A stretch of 64,000 bases of DNA. Origin: Ramlibacter montanisoli (lineage in GTDB: Bacteria; Pseudomonadota; Gammaproteobacteria; Burkholderiales; Burkholderiaceae_C). The position numbers and the translations under genes were made by a program. The stretch is taken from NCBI RefSeq assembly GCF_013087525.1, contig NZ_JABFCS010000001.1, positions 3,658,001 through 3,722,000 of the forward strand, written 5' to 3'. Below the pieces are notes generated by a model. It was not told the DNA's origin and searched no databases. It saw only the letters and a program-made list of their open reading frames with translations. Positions 23,539 to 36,183 of the stretch are shown here, in pieces. How positions within the stretch are numbered: the first letter of the stretch is position 1; each line of letters opens with the position of its first letter.

Positions 23539-24580
23539 GCCGCTTCCTTGTAGAAGAAGCCGCGCTGCACGCTGCGCGCGGCCAGCGGCTCCACCTGCTG
23601 GCGGATCGCCGCGATGTGCTCGGGCGTCGTCCCGCAGCAGCCCCCACGATGTTCACCAGCCCCTCGGCCGCGAATTCGCGCAGCAGCCGCGAGGTGTCCT
23701 CGGGCTTCTCGTCGAAGCCGGTGTCGCTCATCGGGTTGGGCAGGCCCGCGTTGGGATAGCAGCTGATGAAGGTGTCCGGCGCCACCTTGCTCAGTTCCTG
23801 GATGTAAGGGCGCATCAGCGCCGCGCCCAGCGCGCAGTTCAGGCCGATGGCCAGCGGCTGCGCGTGGCGCACGCTGTACCAGAAGGCCGGGACGGTCTGG
23901 CCACTGAGGATGCGGCCGGAGGCGTCGGTCACCGTGCCGCTGATGATGATCGGCAGGCGCTGGCCGGTCGCGGCGAACACTTCGTCGATCGCGAACAGGG
24001 CCGCCTTGGCATTGAGCGTGTCGAAGATGGTTTCCACCAGCAGCAGGTCCACGCCGCCTTCCAGCAGGCCTTCCACCTGCTCCTGGTAGGCGGCGCGCAG
24101 CTGCTCGAAGTCCACGTTGCGGGCGGCCGGGTCGTTGACGTCGGGGCTGATGCTGGCCGTGCGCGGCGTCGGGCCCAGGGCGCCGGCGACGAAGCGCGGC
24201 TTGTCCGGCGTGGAGAACTTGTCGGCCGCCTGGCGCGCCAGGCGAGCGGCGGCCACGTTCATCTCGCGCGCCAGCTCGCCCAGCGCGTAGTCGTCCTGCG
24301 CGATGCGGTTGGCGCCGAAGGTGTTGGTCTCCAGGATGTCGGCGCCGGCGGCCAGGTAGCCCTCGTGGATGTCGCGGATCACGTCGGGCCGCGTCAGCAC
24401 CAGCAGGTCGCTGTTGTTCTTCAGGTCCTTGGGATGGTCCTTCAGCCGATCCCCGCGGAAATCGGCTTCCGTGAGCTTGAAGCGCTGGATCATGGTGCCC
24501 ATGGCGCCATCCAGGATCAGGATGCGCTTTTGCAGCAGCTCCGGCAGGGCTTGGCCACGGGTATAGATCACAGGTTTCAT
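23535..24580 (-). CDS. metH: Methionine synthase MetH, homocysteine-binding domain (one frameshift)
   Basis: Homocysteine S-methyltransferase domain as a stand-alone protein of about 348 residues. It shows [12 protein letters not shown] near residue 25, [10 protein letters not shown], and the zinc site formed by GLNCALG and [10 protein letters not shown]. The last motif lies in another frame after a C5 run at 23641-23645; one added base rejoins it. The stand-alone domain must act with the B12/folate part encoded at 19959-22681. Divergent from recQ with only 49 bases between the starts. Confidence 0.92.
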
Positions 24581-24629
24581 GGTCGGCCAATTGTAGGCAA
24601 GCGCCGTTGAACCTTCATCCTCCGGGACA

Positions 24630-26495
<1,866 letters not shown>

Positions 26496-26496
26496 G

Positions 26497-26579
26497 TGTT
26501 GGGCTGCCCTGCGGGCAGCCCAACCTACCAGTGACGGCCTGCAATGTTTCGTAGCTTGGGCTGCGCGCAGCGCACCCCA
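26497..26579. repeat. Palindromic repeat S1 between recQ and the AAA+ gene
   Basis: Two adjacent hairpins in the convergent gap. The first is TTGGGCTGCC with GGCAGCCCAA. The second is centred on GGGCTGCGCGCAGCGCACCCC, part of a motif that recurs in opposite orientation at 54765-54797. It belongs to a second repeat family distinct from R1-R4. The location between two stop codons suggests a terminator role. Confidence 0.6.
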
Positions 26580-26582
26580 ACT

Positions 26583-28888
26583 TCACTGCACGAAGCCGAT
26601 GCTCCGCGCTTCCCGCACTTCCGGCTTGATCCGGTGCTCGCCTTCCAGCTGCTCCAGGAATTCGTCCGGCGTGATCTGCGCGGCGAGGATCTCCACCTGG
26701 CGCTTCACTGCCGCGAAGTCGCCGGGGCACAGGTGCTCCAGCCGCGCCAGGCGTGCCGCCACCTCCGGCGTCAGCAGCGCGGCATCGCCGCCCAGCGCCT
26801 CGGTCACGAACATCCGCTCGCGCTGCACCGAGGTCAGGGGCTTGAACCTGATCTTGAAGGCGAAGCGCCGCAGCGCCGCCTGGTCGATGCGGTCCATCAG
26901 GTTGGTGGTGCAGATGAAGATGCCGGCGAAGCGCTCCATGCCCTGCAGCATCTCGTTGACTTCCGTCACCTCGTAGGTGCGGTGCGCTGCGCGCCGCGCC
27001 GGTCCTGCAGGAAGCTGTCGGCCTCGTCCAGCAGCAGCACCGCCTTCTCGGCCTCCGCCTCGCGGAACATGCCCGCCATGTTCTGTTCGGTCTCGCCGAC
27101 GAACTTGCTCATGAGGTCGCTGGCCTGCTTGATCAGCAGCGGCCGGTCCAGGCTGCGCGCGATGTGTTCCGCCAGCGCCGTCTTGCCGGTGCCGGGCGCG
27201 CCGTAGAAGCAGAGCGTGCCGTGGCCGCGCGCCTTCAGCGCCTCGACGATGCGCGGCACCTCGAAGCGCGACTCCACGTTCAGCATCTCGAGGTCGTAGG
27301 TGGTGACGCTGGGGCGCGCGCCGGCGTCCGAACTGCGCGTGCCCAGCGCCCGGTCCGCGTTGCGCAGCTGCCGCTCGATCAGGTCTTCGGAGCTCACGTC
27401 CTCGGCCGCGGCCAGCTGCGCGAAGCGCACCGCGGTGCGGATCTGCGCCGGCGTCAGTCCCTTGCGCTCGGTCAGCTTGGCCACGAAGGCGGGCGACACC
27501 TGCACGCCTTCCAGCGTCTTGCGCACCAGGCCTTCGCGCGCGCCCGGCGGCGGCGACTTCAGCTCCAGGTGATAGGCGAAGCGGCGGCGGAAGGCCGGAT
27601 CGATCTGCTCGATGCGGTTGGTGACCCAGATGGTGGGCACCGGATTGGTCTCCAGGATCTGGTTGACCCAGGCCTTGCCGCTCACGCTGCCCGAAGGCGG
27701 CGCGACGATCTGCTCGGCGCGCGCCATCATCTGCGCGGCCTCGCTGGAGATCGGCGGGAACACGTCCTCCACCTCGTCGAACAGCAGCGCCGCCTGCGCG
27801 CTGCCCTTGAGGAAGACCTGCGCGATCTGCAGCGAGCGGTAGCGGTCGCGGCCGCTCAAGGAGTTGCCGTCGCGGTCCGCGTACTCCACCTCGAACAGTT
27901 CGAGCCCCGCGGCCTGCGCCACCACCTTGGCCAGCTCGGTCTTGCCGGTGCCCGGCGGCCCGTACAGCAGCACGTTGACGCCCGGCTCCTTACGGTCGAT
28001 CGCGTTGCGCAGCAGGCTGCGCAGCATGCCCGCCTCCTCGCCGACGAAGGAGAAGTCGTCCAGCACCAGCGCGCTCTTGGCCGAGGGCCGCGTGAACACT
28101 GCCATCAGCTCGTTCTGGTCGCGGTACTCGCGCATCAGCACCGGCGGCAGCTTCTCGCTGACCTTCATCAGGTCCGCCAGGTCGGTGATGTTGTGCTCGG
28201 AGATCAGGTTCTCCACCAGGCCGATGCGCTCCAGGCGCGAGCCGGCACGCAGCGCCTCGCCCACTTCGGCGGCATTCACGCCCGCCACTTCGGCGATGGC
28301 GGCATAGGCCTCGGGCGCGTTGTTCACCTTGAATTCGACCAGCAGGCTGCGCAGGTCGCGCTGGTAGCGCGCCAGCGTGCCGTACAAGAGCAGCGCCCGC
28401 TCCGCCTTGTTCAACTGCAGCAGGTTGGCCAGCGCGTCGATGTTCTTCTCCACCAGCGTGGAGTGCTTCTTCAGCGCGTGCGTCAGCCACTCGCCGGTGA
28501 CCGTCAGCACCGACAGCAGGTCCTTGGGCTGGTCCTTCGCGTACTCGTCCAGGTAGAAGAACAGCGTGCCTTCCTCGTAGGGGCCCCGCCAGACGCCATG
28601 CCGGTCCAGGAATTCACGTGTCGCCAGCTGCTCGTGGCCGCGCCAGAACTCGTTGTCCTTGCAGCGGCGGCCCAGGAATTCGCGCAGCCGGTCGAGGGAC
28701 GGCGCCGGCCACACCAGGTGGCGCCCGGCCAGCGACAGCAGGCCGTTCAGGTCGCGCCGCACGTTGAACTTCGCGCCCTGCTTCGCCGCCAGCGTCAGCA
28801 CGAAGTGCGAACACATCAGGTCCAGCACCGGCGCGTCTTTCAGACCCGGCGAGGGCAGCAGTTGCAGATCCAGCGAGCGCTTGGCCAA
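26583..28888 (-). CDS. Twin-domain AAA+ ATPase (one frameshift)
   Basis: About 768 residues with two AAA+ modules. An N-terminal helical region (1-250) is followed by Walker A GPPGTGKT at 310-317 with Walker B LLFDEVED near 368. A second Walker A GAPGTGKT lies at 562-569 with LLLDEAD near 618. The end of module two (NEMLQGMERFAGIFICTTN, then DQAALRRFAFKIRF) is in another frame after the ACCGCACC stretch near 26970-26990. The TTG at 28888 has GGAGG five bases upstream. Resembles bacterial SpoVK/ClpA-like remodelling ATPases of unknown target. Divergent from the threonine ammonia-lyase gene. Confidence 0.82.
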
Positions 28889-28977
28889 TCGACCTCCGTG
28901 GGGCGGTGCGCCGTACGATAGCGCGGGATCATGCTACATGGAAGCCGCCAGTCCGTGGCTGACGGCACAATGCCCGC

Positions 28978-30176
28978 ATGATCGGCCTGCCAGACGTCCG
29001 CCAAGCCGCCACCCGCCTCCAGGGGCAGGTGCTGAATACGCCCTGCGTGGAGTCGCGCATGCTCTCGCAGGCCGCAGGCTGCCACATTTACCTGAAATTC
29101 GAGAACCTGCAGTTCACCGCCTCCTTCAAGGAAAGGGGCGCCTGCAACAAGTTGGCACAGCTGAGCCAGGCGGAAAGGGAGCGCGGCGTGATCGCCATGA
29201 GCGCCGGCAACCACGCCCAGGGCGTGGCCTACCACGCGCAACGACTGGGAATCCGTGCAGTGATCGTCATGCCCCGCTTCACGCCGATGGTGAAGGTGGA
29301 GCGCACCCGCGGCTTCGGCGCCGAGGTCGTGCTGCACGGGGACACGCTGGAGGAGGCGCGCGCCCACGCGCAGGAGCTCGCCCAGGCCCAGCAGCTGACC
29401 TTCGTCCATCCCTACGACGACGAGGCGATCATCGCCGGCCAGGGCACGGTGGCGCTGGAGATGCTGGAAGCGGTGCCGCAGCTGGACACGCTGGTGGTGG
29501 CGATTGGCGGCGGCGGGCTGATCGGCGGCATCGCCGCAGCGGCCAAGGCACTCAAGCCCGGGATCCGGGTGATCGGCGTCCAGACCCTGCGCTTCCCCAA
29601 CATGTACAACGCGGTGAAGCACGCCTCGCTGCCCCAGGGCGGCTCCACCATCGCCGAGGGCATCGCAGTCGGCCGCCCGGGCCAGTTCACCCAGGCGCTG
29701 GTGGAACGCCACGTGGACGACATCGTGCTGGTGGACGAAGGGGACGTCGAACAGGCCATCGTGCTGCTGCTGGACATGGAAAAGACGCTGGTGGAGGGCG
29801 CCGGCGCGGCGCCGCTGGCGGCCGTGATGAAGGAGCCGGCGCGCCATGCAGGCCGCAAGGTGGGCCTGGTGCTCGGCGGCGGCAACATCGACCCGATGCT
29901 GCTGGCGGCCATCATCCAGCGCGGCATGGTGCGCGCCGGCCGGCTGGCGCGCCTGCGGGGTGCGCGCGCGACGTGCCGGGCTCGCTGGCCCGGATCACCG
30001 CCGTGGTGAGCGAAGCTGGCGCCAACATCGACGAGGTGCACCACCAGCGCGCCTTCACCATGCTGGCGGCGCAGAACGTGGAGATCGAGCTGGTGGTGCA
30101 GACCCGTGGCCGCGCCCACGTGCAGTCGCTGCTGGAGGCGCTGCGCGCGGCGGGATTCGAGGCGGAGGAACAGTGA
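28978..30176 (+). CDS. Threonine ammonia-lyase with C-terminal ACT domain (one frameshift)
   Basis: PLP enzyme deaminating threonine (and serine) to 2-oxobutyrate. The PLP lysine is in ASFKERGACNKL near residue 47; the phosphate-binding loop is GGGGLIGG near 180. The catalytic domain runs to about residue 325. The C-terminal ACT domain (DVPGSLARITAVVSEAGANI) follows in another frame, restored by one base at the GGGG run 29957-29960. The total of 399 residues fits the single-ACT class related to TdcB-type enzymes rather than the two-ACT biosynthetic IlvA. Its TGA overlaps the next ATG. Confidence 0.9.
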
Positions 30177-30580
30177 TGGACCGAGAGACCCTGCAGGGCG
30201 CGCTGCCCGAATACTTCGCGCCCTGGGTGCAGGCGCTCGGGCTGCGGGTGGAGGCCTTCGACGGCGACAGCGTCACCTTGCGGCTGCCGCAGGACCCGCA
30301 GCTGTCGCGGGTGGGCGACATGCTCTGCGGCCAGGCCATGATGGCCGCGGCGGACACGGCGATGGTGCTGGCGCTGGTCAACCAGTTCGGCGCCTTCCGC
30401 CCGTGCACCACGGTGCAGATGAACACCAGCTTCCTCAAGCCGCTGTCCGGGCAGGACGCCCTGGTGCAGGCCCGCATCGTCCGCGCCGGCAAGACGCTGG
30501 CCTTCGGCGAGATCGACATCCGCGGCGCGGTGGACGGCAAGAGCGCGTGCCGCGCCAGCACCACCTACGCCCTGCTCTGA
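30176..30580 (+). CDS. PaaI-type hotdog thioesterase
   Basis: 134-residue hotdog-fold acyl-CoA thioesterase. The segment GDMLCGQAMMAAADTAMVLAL supplies the catalytic Asp region of the PaaI/YbgC class and VQMNTSFLKPL the following strand. The start ATG overlaps the stop of the threonine ammonia-lyase gene, so the two are co-translated. The acyl-CoA substrate is unknown. A second, unrelated-in-context PaaI protein is at 60870-61293. Confidence 0.85.
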   Translation: MDRETLQGALPEYFAPWVQALGLRVEAFDGDSVTLRLPQDPQLSRVGDMLCGQAMMAAADTAMVLALVNQFGAFRPCTTVQMNTSFLKPLSGQDALVQARIVRAGKTLAFGEIDIRGAVDGKSACRASTTYALL

Positions 30581-30639
30581 CCGGGGCGGCGCGGGCCCCT
30601 TGCTAGAATCCGGCGATCGGAAGACCCCCAGAGGACAAG

Positions 30640-30786
30640 ATGACGAGCCCCAACGAGCCCGCCCTGCACGGCCAGGAACCCCATGATCCGGTGGAGGACG
30701 TCGTGCCCGCCATTCCGATCGTGCTGCCCGCCGTCGGCGCGGCCCTGATGTTCCTGCTGGCCTTCATCGCCATCTACATGGCCTGA
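30640..30786 (+). CDS. Small single-span membrane protein, 48 residues
   Basis: ATG at 30640 with AGAGGAC upstream. The product has a polar, acidic N-terminal half (NEPALHGQEPHDPVEDVV) and one C-terminal transmembrane helix (IPIVLPAVGAALMFLLAFIA), ending YMA. TAGAAT 35 bases upstream could be a -10 element. Good RBS, clean TM segment and coding-like bias make it credible. No function is known. Confidence 0.6.
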   Translation: MTSPNEPALHGQEPHDPVEDVVPAIPIVLPAVGAALMFLLAFIAIYMA

Positions 30787-31182
30787 AAGGGGCACTCGCC
30801 TGCCGGCGAGCCTCGCCCAAGCGTCCGTTCCCGCGCCTGCGTTCTGAATCGCAGGCATCGACTCCCCATCAAGCCCACCCACCGGGTGGAGCCGTGCATG
30901 CGGCATCGGCGGCCATGGCCTCCTGGTCTCGCACTTGGCGCAGCTTTTCAGGGTGCAAGGCACCGGAATGGGGCGGCAAGTATCGATAACGGCATCTAAC
31001 ACCTGCTGACTCTTCCTAACTACGTCGAACCGGCGCGTACTTTAGGATTCGCTCGCCTCTCAGAAGGCACTCGCCGGCGCAGGAATGTTCGCTTCCCAGC
31101 CATTCCCTGGTCCGCCTGACTTGTCATTCAAGCCGCATCCCTGGACAGGGACTCAGCGGCATCTACCCCCGGAGTCGCGTAC
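30787..31182. other. Intergenic region, about 400 bases
   Basis: No convincing gene on either strand. It begins with the hairpin CTCGCC-TGCC-GGCGAG shortly after the small-protein stop (about 30795-30810), possibly a weak terminator without a T-run. The last 200 bases are less GC-rich (ATCGATAACGG, CTTCCTAACTACG) and probably hold the promoter of the next gene. No direct repeats or operators stood out. Confidence 0.5.
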
Positions 31183-31923
31183 ATGCATATCCCCCAAGAA
31201 ATCTTGGAGTTTGGTCGTTTGGGTCTCGTTTTCTTCCATCTGCTTGCCTGCTGTGTCGCCATCGGCCTGGTGCTGAAGAGCGACTTCACGCTGGTCCGCT
31301 CCTTACTCAAGCCGGACGCCGCCGCCGATCGCGCCCACATGGGCGAGATGGACGCCTTGCAGGCGACGGTGACCCGGGCCCTGGCCGCCCTGTGGGCCAC
31401 CGGGGCCGCCATCGTGGCCCTGGACGCGGTGACCACGGGTGGCTGGCAGTACTTCGCGAATCCGAAGATCCAGGCCAAGATCGTCATGGTGTCCTTGTTG
31501 ACGCTCAATGGCATGGTCCTCCACAACCTGGTGCTGCCGTCCATGAAGCGCGTGGGGTCCATCCTGAACCTGTCCTTCAGCCAGACGGTTCTCGCCACCT
31601 TCGCCGGCACGGTGTCGGGCGTGTCCTGGCTTTATGCGGCACTGCTGGGTGTCGGCCGGCCGCTTTCCTGGAAGTACTCCCTGGTCGAGCTGATGGCGGC
31701 CTACCCGGCGCTGGTGGCGGGCGGCTTCCTGTCGATGATGGCGCTGATCGCGCTTTGCAAGCTCAGGCCGGCGACGGCGACGGCCGCTTCGCTGGCGCTT
31801 GAACCCGTCGCCCGGCTCTCCGCCTGCGTTGATCCCCGGCACCGGCGGTCTTCGGCCAACGGAGCGAAGGCAAGGGGCCGCCCGAGGCGGCTCCTTGCTG
31901 ACCGCCCGGGCGGCCGTGCATAA
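31183..31923 (+). CDS. Multi-span inner-membrane protein of unknown function
   Basis: Not recognised. Residues 1-195 contain five or six hydrophobic helices, e.g. LGLVFFHLLACCVAIGLVL, ALAALWATGAAIVALDAV, and AYPALVAGGFLSMMALIAL. After residue 200 the sequence becomes basic and low in hydrophobicity (DPRHRRSSANGAKARGR). There the DNA forms the 31872-31896 hairpin, so the true C-terminus may be earlier and the tail the result of a frame error. ATG 31183 is the natural start. Followed at 200 bases by pckG in the same orientation. Confidence 0.7.
   Translation: MHIPQEILEFGRLGLVFFHLLACCVAIGLVLKSDFTLVRSLLKPDAAADRAHMGEMDALQATVTRALAALWATGAAIVALDAVTTGGWQYFANPKIQAKIVMVSLLTLNGMVLHNLVLPSMKRVGSILNLSFSQTVLATFAGTVSGVSWLYAALLGVGRPLSWKYSLVELMAAYPALVAGGFLSMMALIALCKLRPATATAASLALEPVARLSACVDPRHRRSSANGAKARGRPRRLLADRPGGRA
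31872..31896. terminator. Hairpin, possible terminator
   Basis: An eleven-base-pair stem, AAGGGGCCGCC with GGCGGCTCCTT (one G-U pair) and a three-base loop. It is at the 3' end of the preceding membrane-protein frame. No T-run follows on either strand, so intrinsic termination is uncertain. Its position inside the basic tail supports the idea that the real gene ends before it. Confidence 0.35.
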
Positions 31924-32120
31924 AGGCATGCATCCTTTGCATGGCTTGGGGCTGGCCCAGCGGCTTCCCGTCAGCCCCGCTCCCTAAAATGGCCCTCCCA
32001 GCCGACCCAGCGGTGGACGCCGCAGCCGACTGACCCAAGCCTGTTTTGAAAGGGCGCGCATCGGGTGGCCGGCCGCCTGAGCTCCTTTTGGAAACACGCT
32101 TTTCAACTTAGGAGTCCAGG

Positions 32121-33969
32121 ATGAACTCACCGGTGATGCAGGGCCTGAACCTGAAGGCCCCCTCTTACGTCAAGAACGCACGCCTCATCGCCTGGGTGGC
32201 CGACATGGTCGCCCTGTGCAAGCCCGACCAGGTGCACTGGTGCGACGGCAGCCAGGAGGAATACGATCGCCTGTGCCAGCTGCTGGCGGACAAGGGCACC
32301 TTCACGAAGCTGGACCCGGTCAAGCGCCCCAACTCCTTCCTCGCCCTTTCCGACCCGAGCGACGTCGCCCGCGTGGAAGACCGCACCTTCATCTGCTCGC
32401 GCAAGAAGGAAGACGCGGGCCCGACCAACAACTGGGTCGAGCCGGCCGAGATGCGCAAGACGCTGCAGCCCCTGTTCGACGGCTGCATGCGCGGCCGCAC
32501 CATGTACGTGGTGCCTTTCTCGATGGGGCCGCTCGGCTCGCCGATCGCCCACATCGGCATCGAGCTGTCCGACAGCCCCTATGTCGCGGTGAACATGCGC
32601 ATCATGACGCGCATGGGCAAGGCCGTGTACGACGTGCTGGGCGTCAACGGCGACTTCGTGCCCTGCCTGCACACCGTCGGTGCGCCGCTGGCCGAAGGCC
32701 AGAAGGACGTGGCCTGGCCCTGCAACAAGACCAAGTACATCGTGCACTACCCCGAGACGCGCGAGATCTGGTCCTATGGCTCCGGCTACGGCGGCAACGC
32801 GCTGCTGGGCAAGAAGTGCTTCGCGCTGCGCATCGCCTCCACCATGGGCCGCGACCAGGGCTGGCTGGCCGAGCACATGCTGATCCTGGGCGTGACCTCT
32901 CCCGAGGGCAAGAAGTACCACGTCGCCGCCGCCTTCCCCTCGGCCTGCGGCAAGACCAACTTCGCGATGCTGATCCCGCCCAAGGGCTTCGAAGGCTGGC
33001 GCGTCACCACCATCGGCGACGACATCGCCTGGATCAAGCCGGGCGCCGACGGCCGCCTGTACGCCATCAACCCCGAGGCCGGCTACTTCGGCGTCGCCCC
33101 GGGCACCAACACGCTGACCAACCCGAACTGCATGGCCAGCCTGGACAAGAACGTGATCTTCACCAACGTGGCGCTGACCGACGACGGCGACGTGTGGTGG
33201 GAAGGCATGGGCCCGGCGCCCGCGCACGCCATCGACTGGCAGGGCAAGGACTGGACGCCGCAGATCGCCAAGGAGACGGGCGCCAAGGCCGCGCACCCGA
33301 ACGCGCGCTTCACGGTCGCCGCGATCAACAATCCCGCGCTCGACCCGGCCTGGGACGATCCGGCCGGCGTGGCGATCGATGCCTTCATCTTCGGCGGTCG
33401 CCGCTCGACCACCGTGCCGCTGGTGACGGAAGCCAACGACTGGGTGGAAGGCGTGTACATGGCCGCCACCATGGGCTCGGAGACCACCGCCGCCATCGTC
33501 GGCCAGGTCGGCGTGGTGCGGCGCGATCCCTTCGCCATGCTGCCCTTCACCGGCTACAACATGAGCGACTACTTCCAGCACTGGCTGAACCTGGGCCGCA
33601 AGCTGGAAGCCTCGGGCGCCAGGCTGCCCAAGATCTTCACCACCAACTGGTTCCGCAAGGGCGAGGACGGCAAGTTCGTGTGGCCCGGCTACGGCGAGAA
33701 CATGCGCGTGCTGAAGTGGATGATCGACCGCATCGAAGGCCGCGTGCAGGGGAGAGCAGCGTGTTCGGCATCAGCCCCAGCTACCAGGAACTGAACTGGG
33801 AAGGCCTGCCCTTCACGAAGGAACAGTTCGAGCAGGTGATCAACATCGACCTGCCGGCCTGGGAGAAGGAGCTGAGCTGCACCACGAGCTGTTCGTGCAG
33901 CTGGAGCACCGGCTGCCGGTCGAGCTCAAGCAGACCAAGGCGCAGATCGAGAAGCGACTCGCCACCTGA
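32121..33969 (+). CDS. pckG: Phosphoenolpyruvate carboxykinase (GTP) (two frameshifts at the 3' end)
   Basis: GTP-dependent PEPCK, converting oxaloacetate to PEP for gluconeogenesis. About 616 residues after correction. Seen: the P-loop [16 protein letters not shown] near residue 275, [12 protein letters not shown] near 420 and [11 protein letters not shown] near 480. The frame breaks at the GGGG run 33749-33752 ([12 protein letters not shown]) and again near 33874 ([16 protein letters not shown]). The last frame ends AQIEKRLAT at the TGA 33967-33969. The two added bases restore normal length. Convergent with the sensor kinase, with four bases between the stops. Confidence 0.93.
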
Positions 33970-33973
33970 GCAT

Positions 33974-36124
33974 TCAGGCCGGCCCCGCGGCCGCGCCCTC
34001 CGCGGGCCGGCCCGCGCCCGCGTCCGGCCCGTCGGCCAGCGGCAGGTAGACGGTGAAGGTGCTGCCCTGGCCGGGGCCGTCGCTGAAGGCCTCGACATGG
34101 CCGCCCTGCAGCGAGACCAGCTTCTGCACCAGGGCCAGGCCGATGCCCAGGCCGCCCTGGGACTGGGCCAGGTGGCTGGGGACCTGCCGGAACATGTCGA
34201 ACACCCTGGCCTGCGCGTCCAGCGGGATGCCCAGGCCGTTGTCGACCACCTCCACCATCAGTTCGCGGCCTTCGCGCCGCGCCCGCAACTGGATGCGGCC
34301 GCCGGGCGGCGTGTACTTCGCCGCGTTGCCCAGGAGATTGCTCAGGACCTGAAGCATCCGCACGGTGTCGACCTCGACGTACAGGGGCTCGTCGGGCCAG
34401 CTCGTCTCCAGCGTATGCCCCGGGCCCTCCATCGCCGCCGCCCCGGCCGCGGCGGCGGCGGCCAGCACCGTGCGGAAGTCGATGCGCTCCATGTCCAGCC
34501 GCACCTTGCCGCTGTTGACGCGGGCGACGTCCAGCAGGTCGTCGACCAGCCGGCGCAGCTGGCCCAGCTGCCGGTGCATCAGCTCCTTCATCTTCAGCGC
34601 CCGCTGCGACTGCGGGTCGGCGCGGTCCAGGACGTGCAGCCCGTTCTGCAGCGGACCCAGCACATTGCGCAGCTCGTGGGAGAGCGTGGACAGGAATTCG
34701 CTGCGCGCGCGGTCCGCGTCCTGCAGTTCCGCGGCCTGGGCGCGCAACTGCTCCTCCTGGCGCTTGTGCTCCGTGATGTCCATGCCCACGACGGCCACCA
34801 GCGACACCTCCGCCCGTTCGCCCCGGATCGGCGAGAACACCAGCTCGATGAGCCGCTGGCTGCCGGCGCCCCTGGCGTAGGCGGTTTCGTAGCCGGCGGT
34901 CTCGCCCGCGAGCGCGCGGCGCAGCGCGTCCTGGGCGAGCTTCGCGCTGGCCGCCGCCGCCCACGCGTCCCACTCCCAGAACTTGCGGCCCACGGCCTGT
35001 TCGCGCGCCGTGCCGCAGGCCGCCATGCCGGCGTCGTTCGCCTCCAGCACCGTGCCGTCGCCGGCCAGCACGCAGGCGAAGAAGTAGCCCTGCTCGAAGA
35101 AGGCGCGGAACTTCGCGTTCGCCTCGGCCAGCGCGGCGGCTTTCGCCTGCGCGGCCCGGTGCTCGATCAGGCGCCGGCCCTGCTCCTGCCGCTGCAGGAA
35201 GAACCTCAGACCCAAGGCGGTCAGCAGCGACAGCAGCACGAGCGCCACGCCCGCGGCCGCCGCGGTCTGGTGCCACAGCGACAGGATCGACGCCTTGCTG
35301 GTGGAGATCACCACCACGAAGGGATGGTCCTCCACCACCCGGAAGCTGACCACGCGCGGGTAGTCCAGGGGAGGCCCCTCGGTCTCGAACACCCCGGCGC
35401 TTTCGCGCGCCAGGCGGTCGAACGGCGGCGTGTCGCCCCAGGAGCGGCCGATGGCGGCGTCGTCCGCCGGGTAGCGCGCGAGCAGGCGGCCGCTGGTCTC
35501 GTACAGGCTCATCACCTGGCCCGGCTGCAGGTTCAGCTGCTTGTACAGCCTGGAGAAGGAGTCCAGCTGCACCGCGGCGACCACGATGCCCGCGAAGCGG
35601 CCGTCCGGGCCCGTGATCCGCCGGCTCGCCGCGATGAACCAGCCGGCTCCGGACCGGCTCAGGAGGGCGGGCGAGACGTGCGACTGCAGCGCGGGATCCT
35701 GCAGGAAGGCGCGGAAGTAGCCGCGGTCGGCCAGCGAGATGTCGGGGGTGCGCGGGTAGTCGGTGTCGTGCTGGATGAAGCCGTCCGGCCCGACGACAAA
35801 GAGCGAACGGACCGTGGGCAGCCCGCGCAGCGTGGCGAGCAGCAGCTTGCGGGTTTCCTCGTCATGCCGGGGGTGCGTGCGCTGCGAGAGGTGGAGCGCC
35901 AGGCCCTGCAGCGCGGTGTTGGCGATGCCGAAGGTGCGGGCCGTGTTTTCCTGCAGCACCGCCGACAGGGTGGCCACCTGGTCCTGCGCCTGGCGCAGGA
36001 GCAGCCGCCGCTCCAGCGCGAGCCCGACCGCCATCACCAGCGCGATCGCGGCCAGGGTGCCCAGCGCGATCGCGACGGCGGCCAGGGTGCCCGGAGCCCG
36101 CCGGGTGGCAGCACTCGGATTCAT
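33974..36124 (-). CDS. Membrane-bound hybrid-type sensor histidine kinase with periplasmic Cache and PAS domains
   Basis: 716 residues. TM1 about 12-36; periplasmic double-Cache-like sensor 45-280 (DGFIQHDTDYP, ADRGYFRAFL); TM2 286-308; PAS/PAC 335-452. Next is the phosphoacceptor His483 in STLSHELRNVLGPL, then HATPase with N box NLLGNAAKYTPPGG, G1 VVDNGLGIP and G2 QGGLGIGLALV. No receiver domain is present, so it is a classic kinase. It ends in an Ala/Gly-rich tail. No response regulator gene is adjacent, so it is an orphan here. PDC/Cache sensors often bind organic acids, but no ligand can be named. Confidence 0.9.
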   Translation of the reverse strand: MNPSAATRRAPGTLAAVAIALGTLAAIALVMAVGLALERRLLLRQAQDQVATLSAVLQENTARTFGIANTALQGLALHLSQRTHPRHDEETRKLLLATLRGLPTVRSLFVVGPDGFIQHDTDYPRTPDISLADRGYFRAFLQDPALQSHVSPALLSRSGAGWFIAASRRITGPDGRFAGIVVAAVQLDSFSRLYKQLNLQPGQVMSLYETSGRLLARYPADDAAIGRSWGDTPPFDRLARESAGVFETEGPPLDYPRVVSFRVVEDHPFVVVISTSKASILSLWHQTAAAAGVALVLLSLLTALGLRFFLQRQEQGRRLIEHRAAQAKAAALAEANAKFRAFFEQGYFFACVLAGDGTVLEANDAGMAACGTAREQAVGRKFWEWDAWAAAASAKLAQDALRRALAGETAGYETAYARGAGSQRLIELVFSPIRGERAEVSLVAVVGMDITEHKRQEEQLRAQAAELQDADRARSEFLSTLSHELRNVLGPLQNGLHVLDRADPQSQRALKMKELMHRQLGQLRRLVDDLLDVARVNSGKVRLDMERIDFRTVLAAAAAAGAAAMEGPGHTLETSWPDEPLYVEVDTVRMLQVLSNLLGNAAKYTPPGGRIQLRARREGRELMVEVVDNGLGIPLDAQARVFDMFRQVPSHLAQSQGGLGIGLALVQKLVSLQGGHVEAFSDGPGQGSTFTVYLPLADGPDAGAGRPAEGAAAGPA

Positions 36125-36183
36125 GCGGGCAACCGGGGATCCATGGCAACCTCATCATAGAGGCTGCCTCCCGGTGCCGCCCC

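Noticed and set aside
32216..36160. A 1314-residue open frame on the plus strand across pckG and the sensor kinase
   Set aside because: It is Arg/Ala-rich shadow translation of pckG in a wrong frame and of the kinase antisense; only a short stretch at the pckG end is real coding, due to a frameshift.
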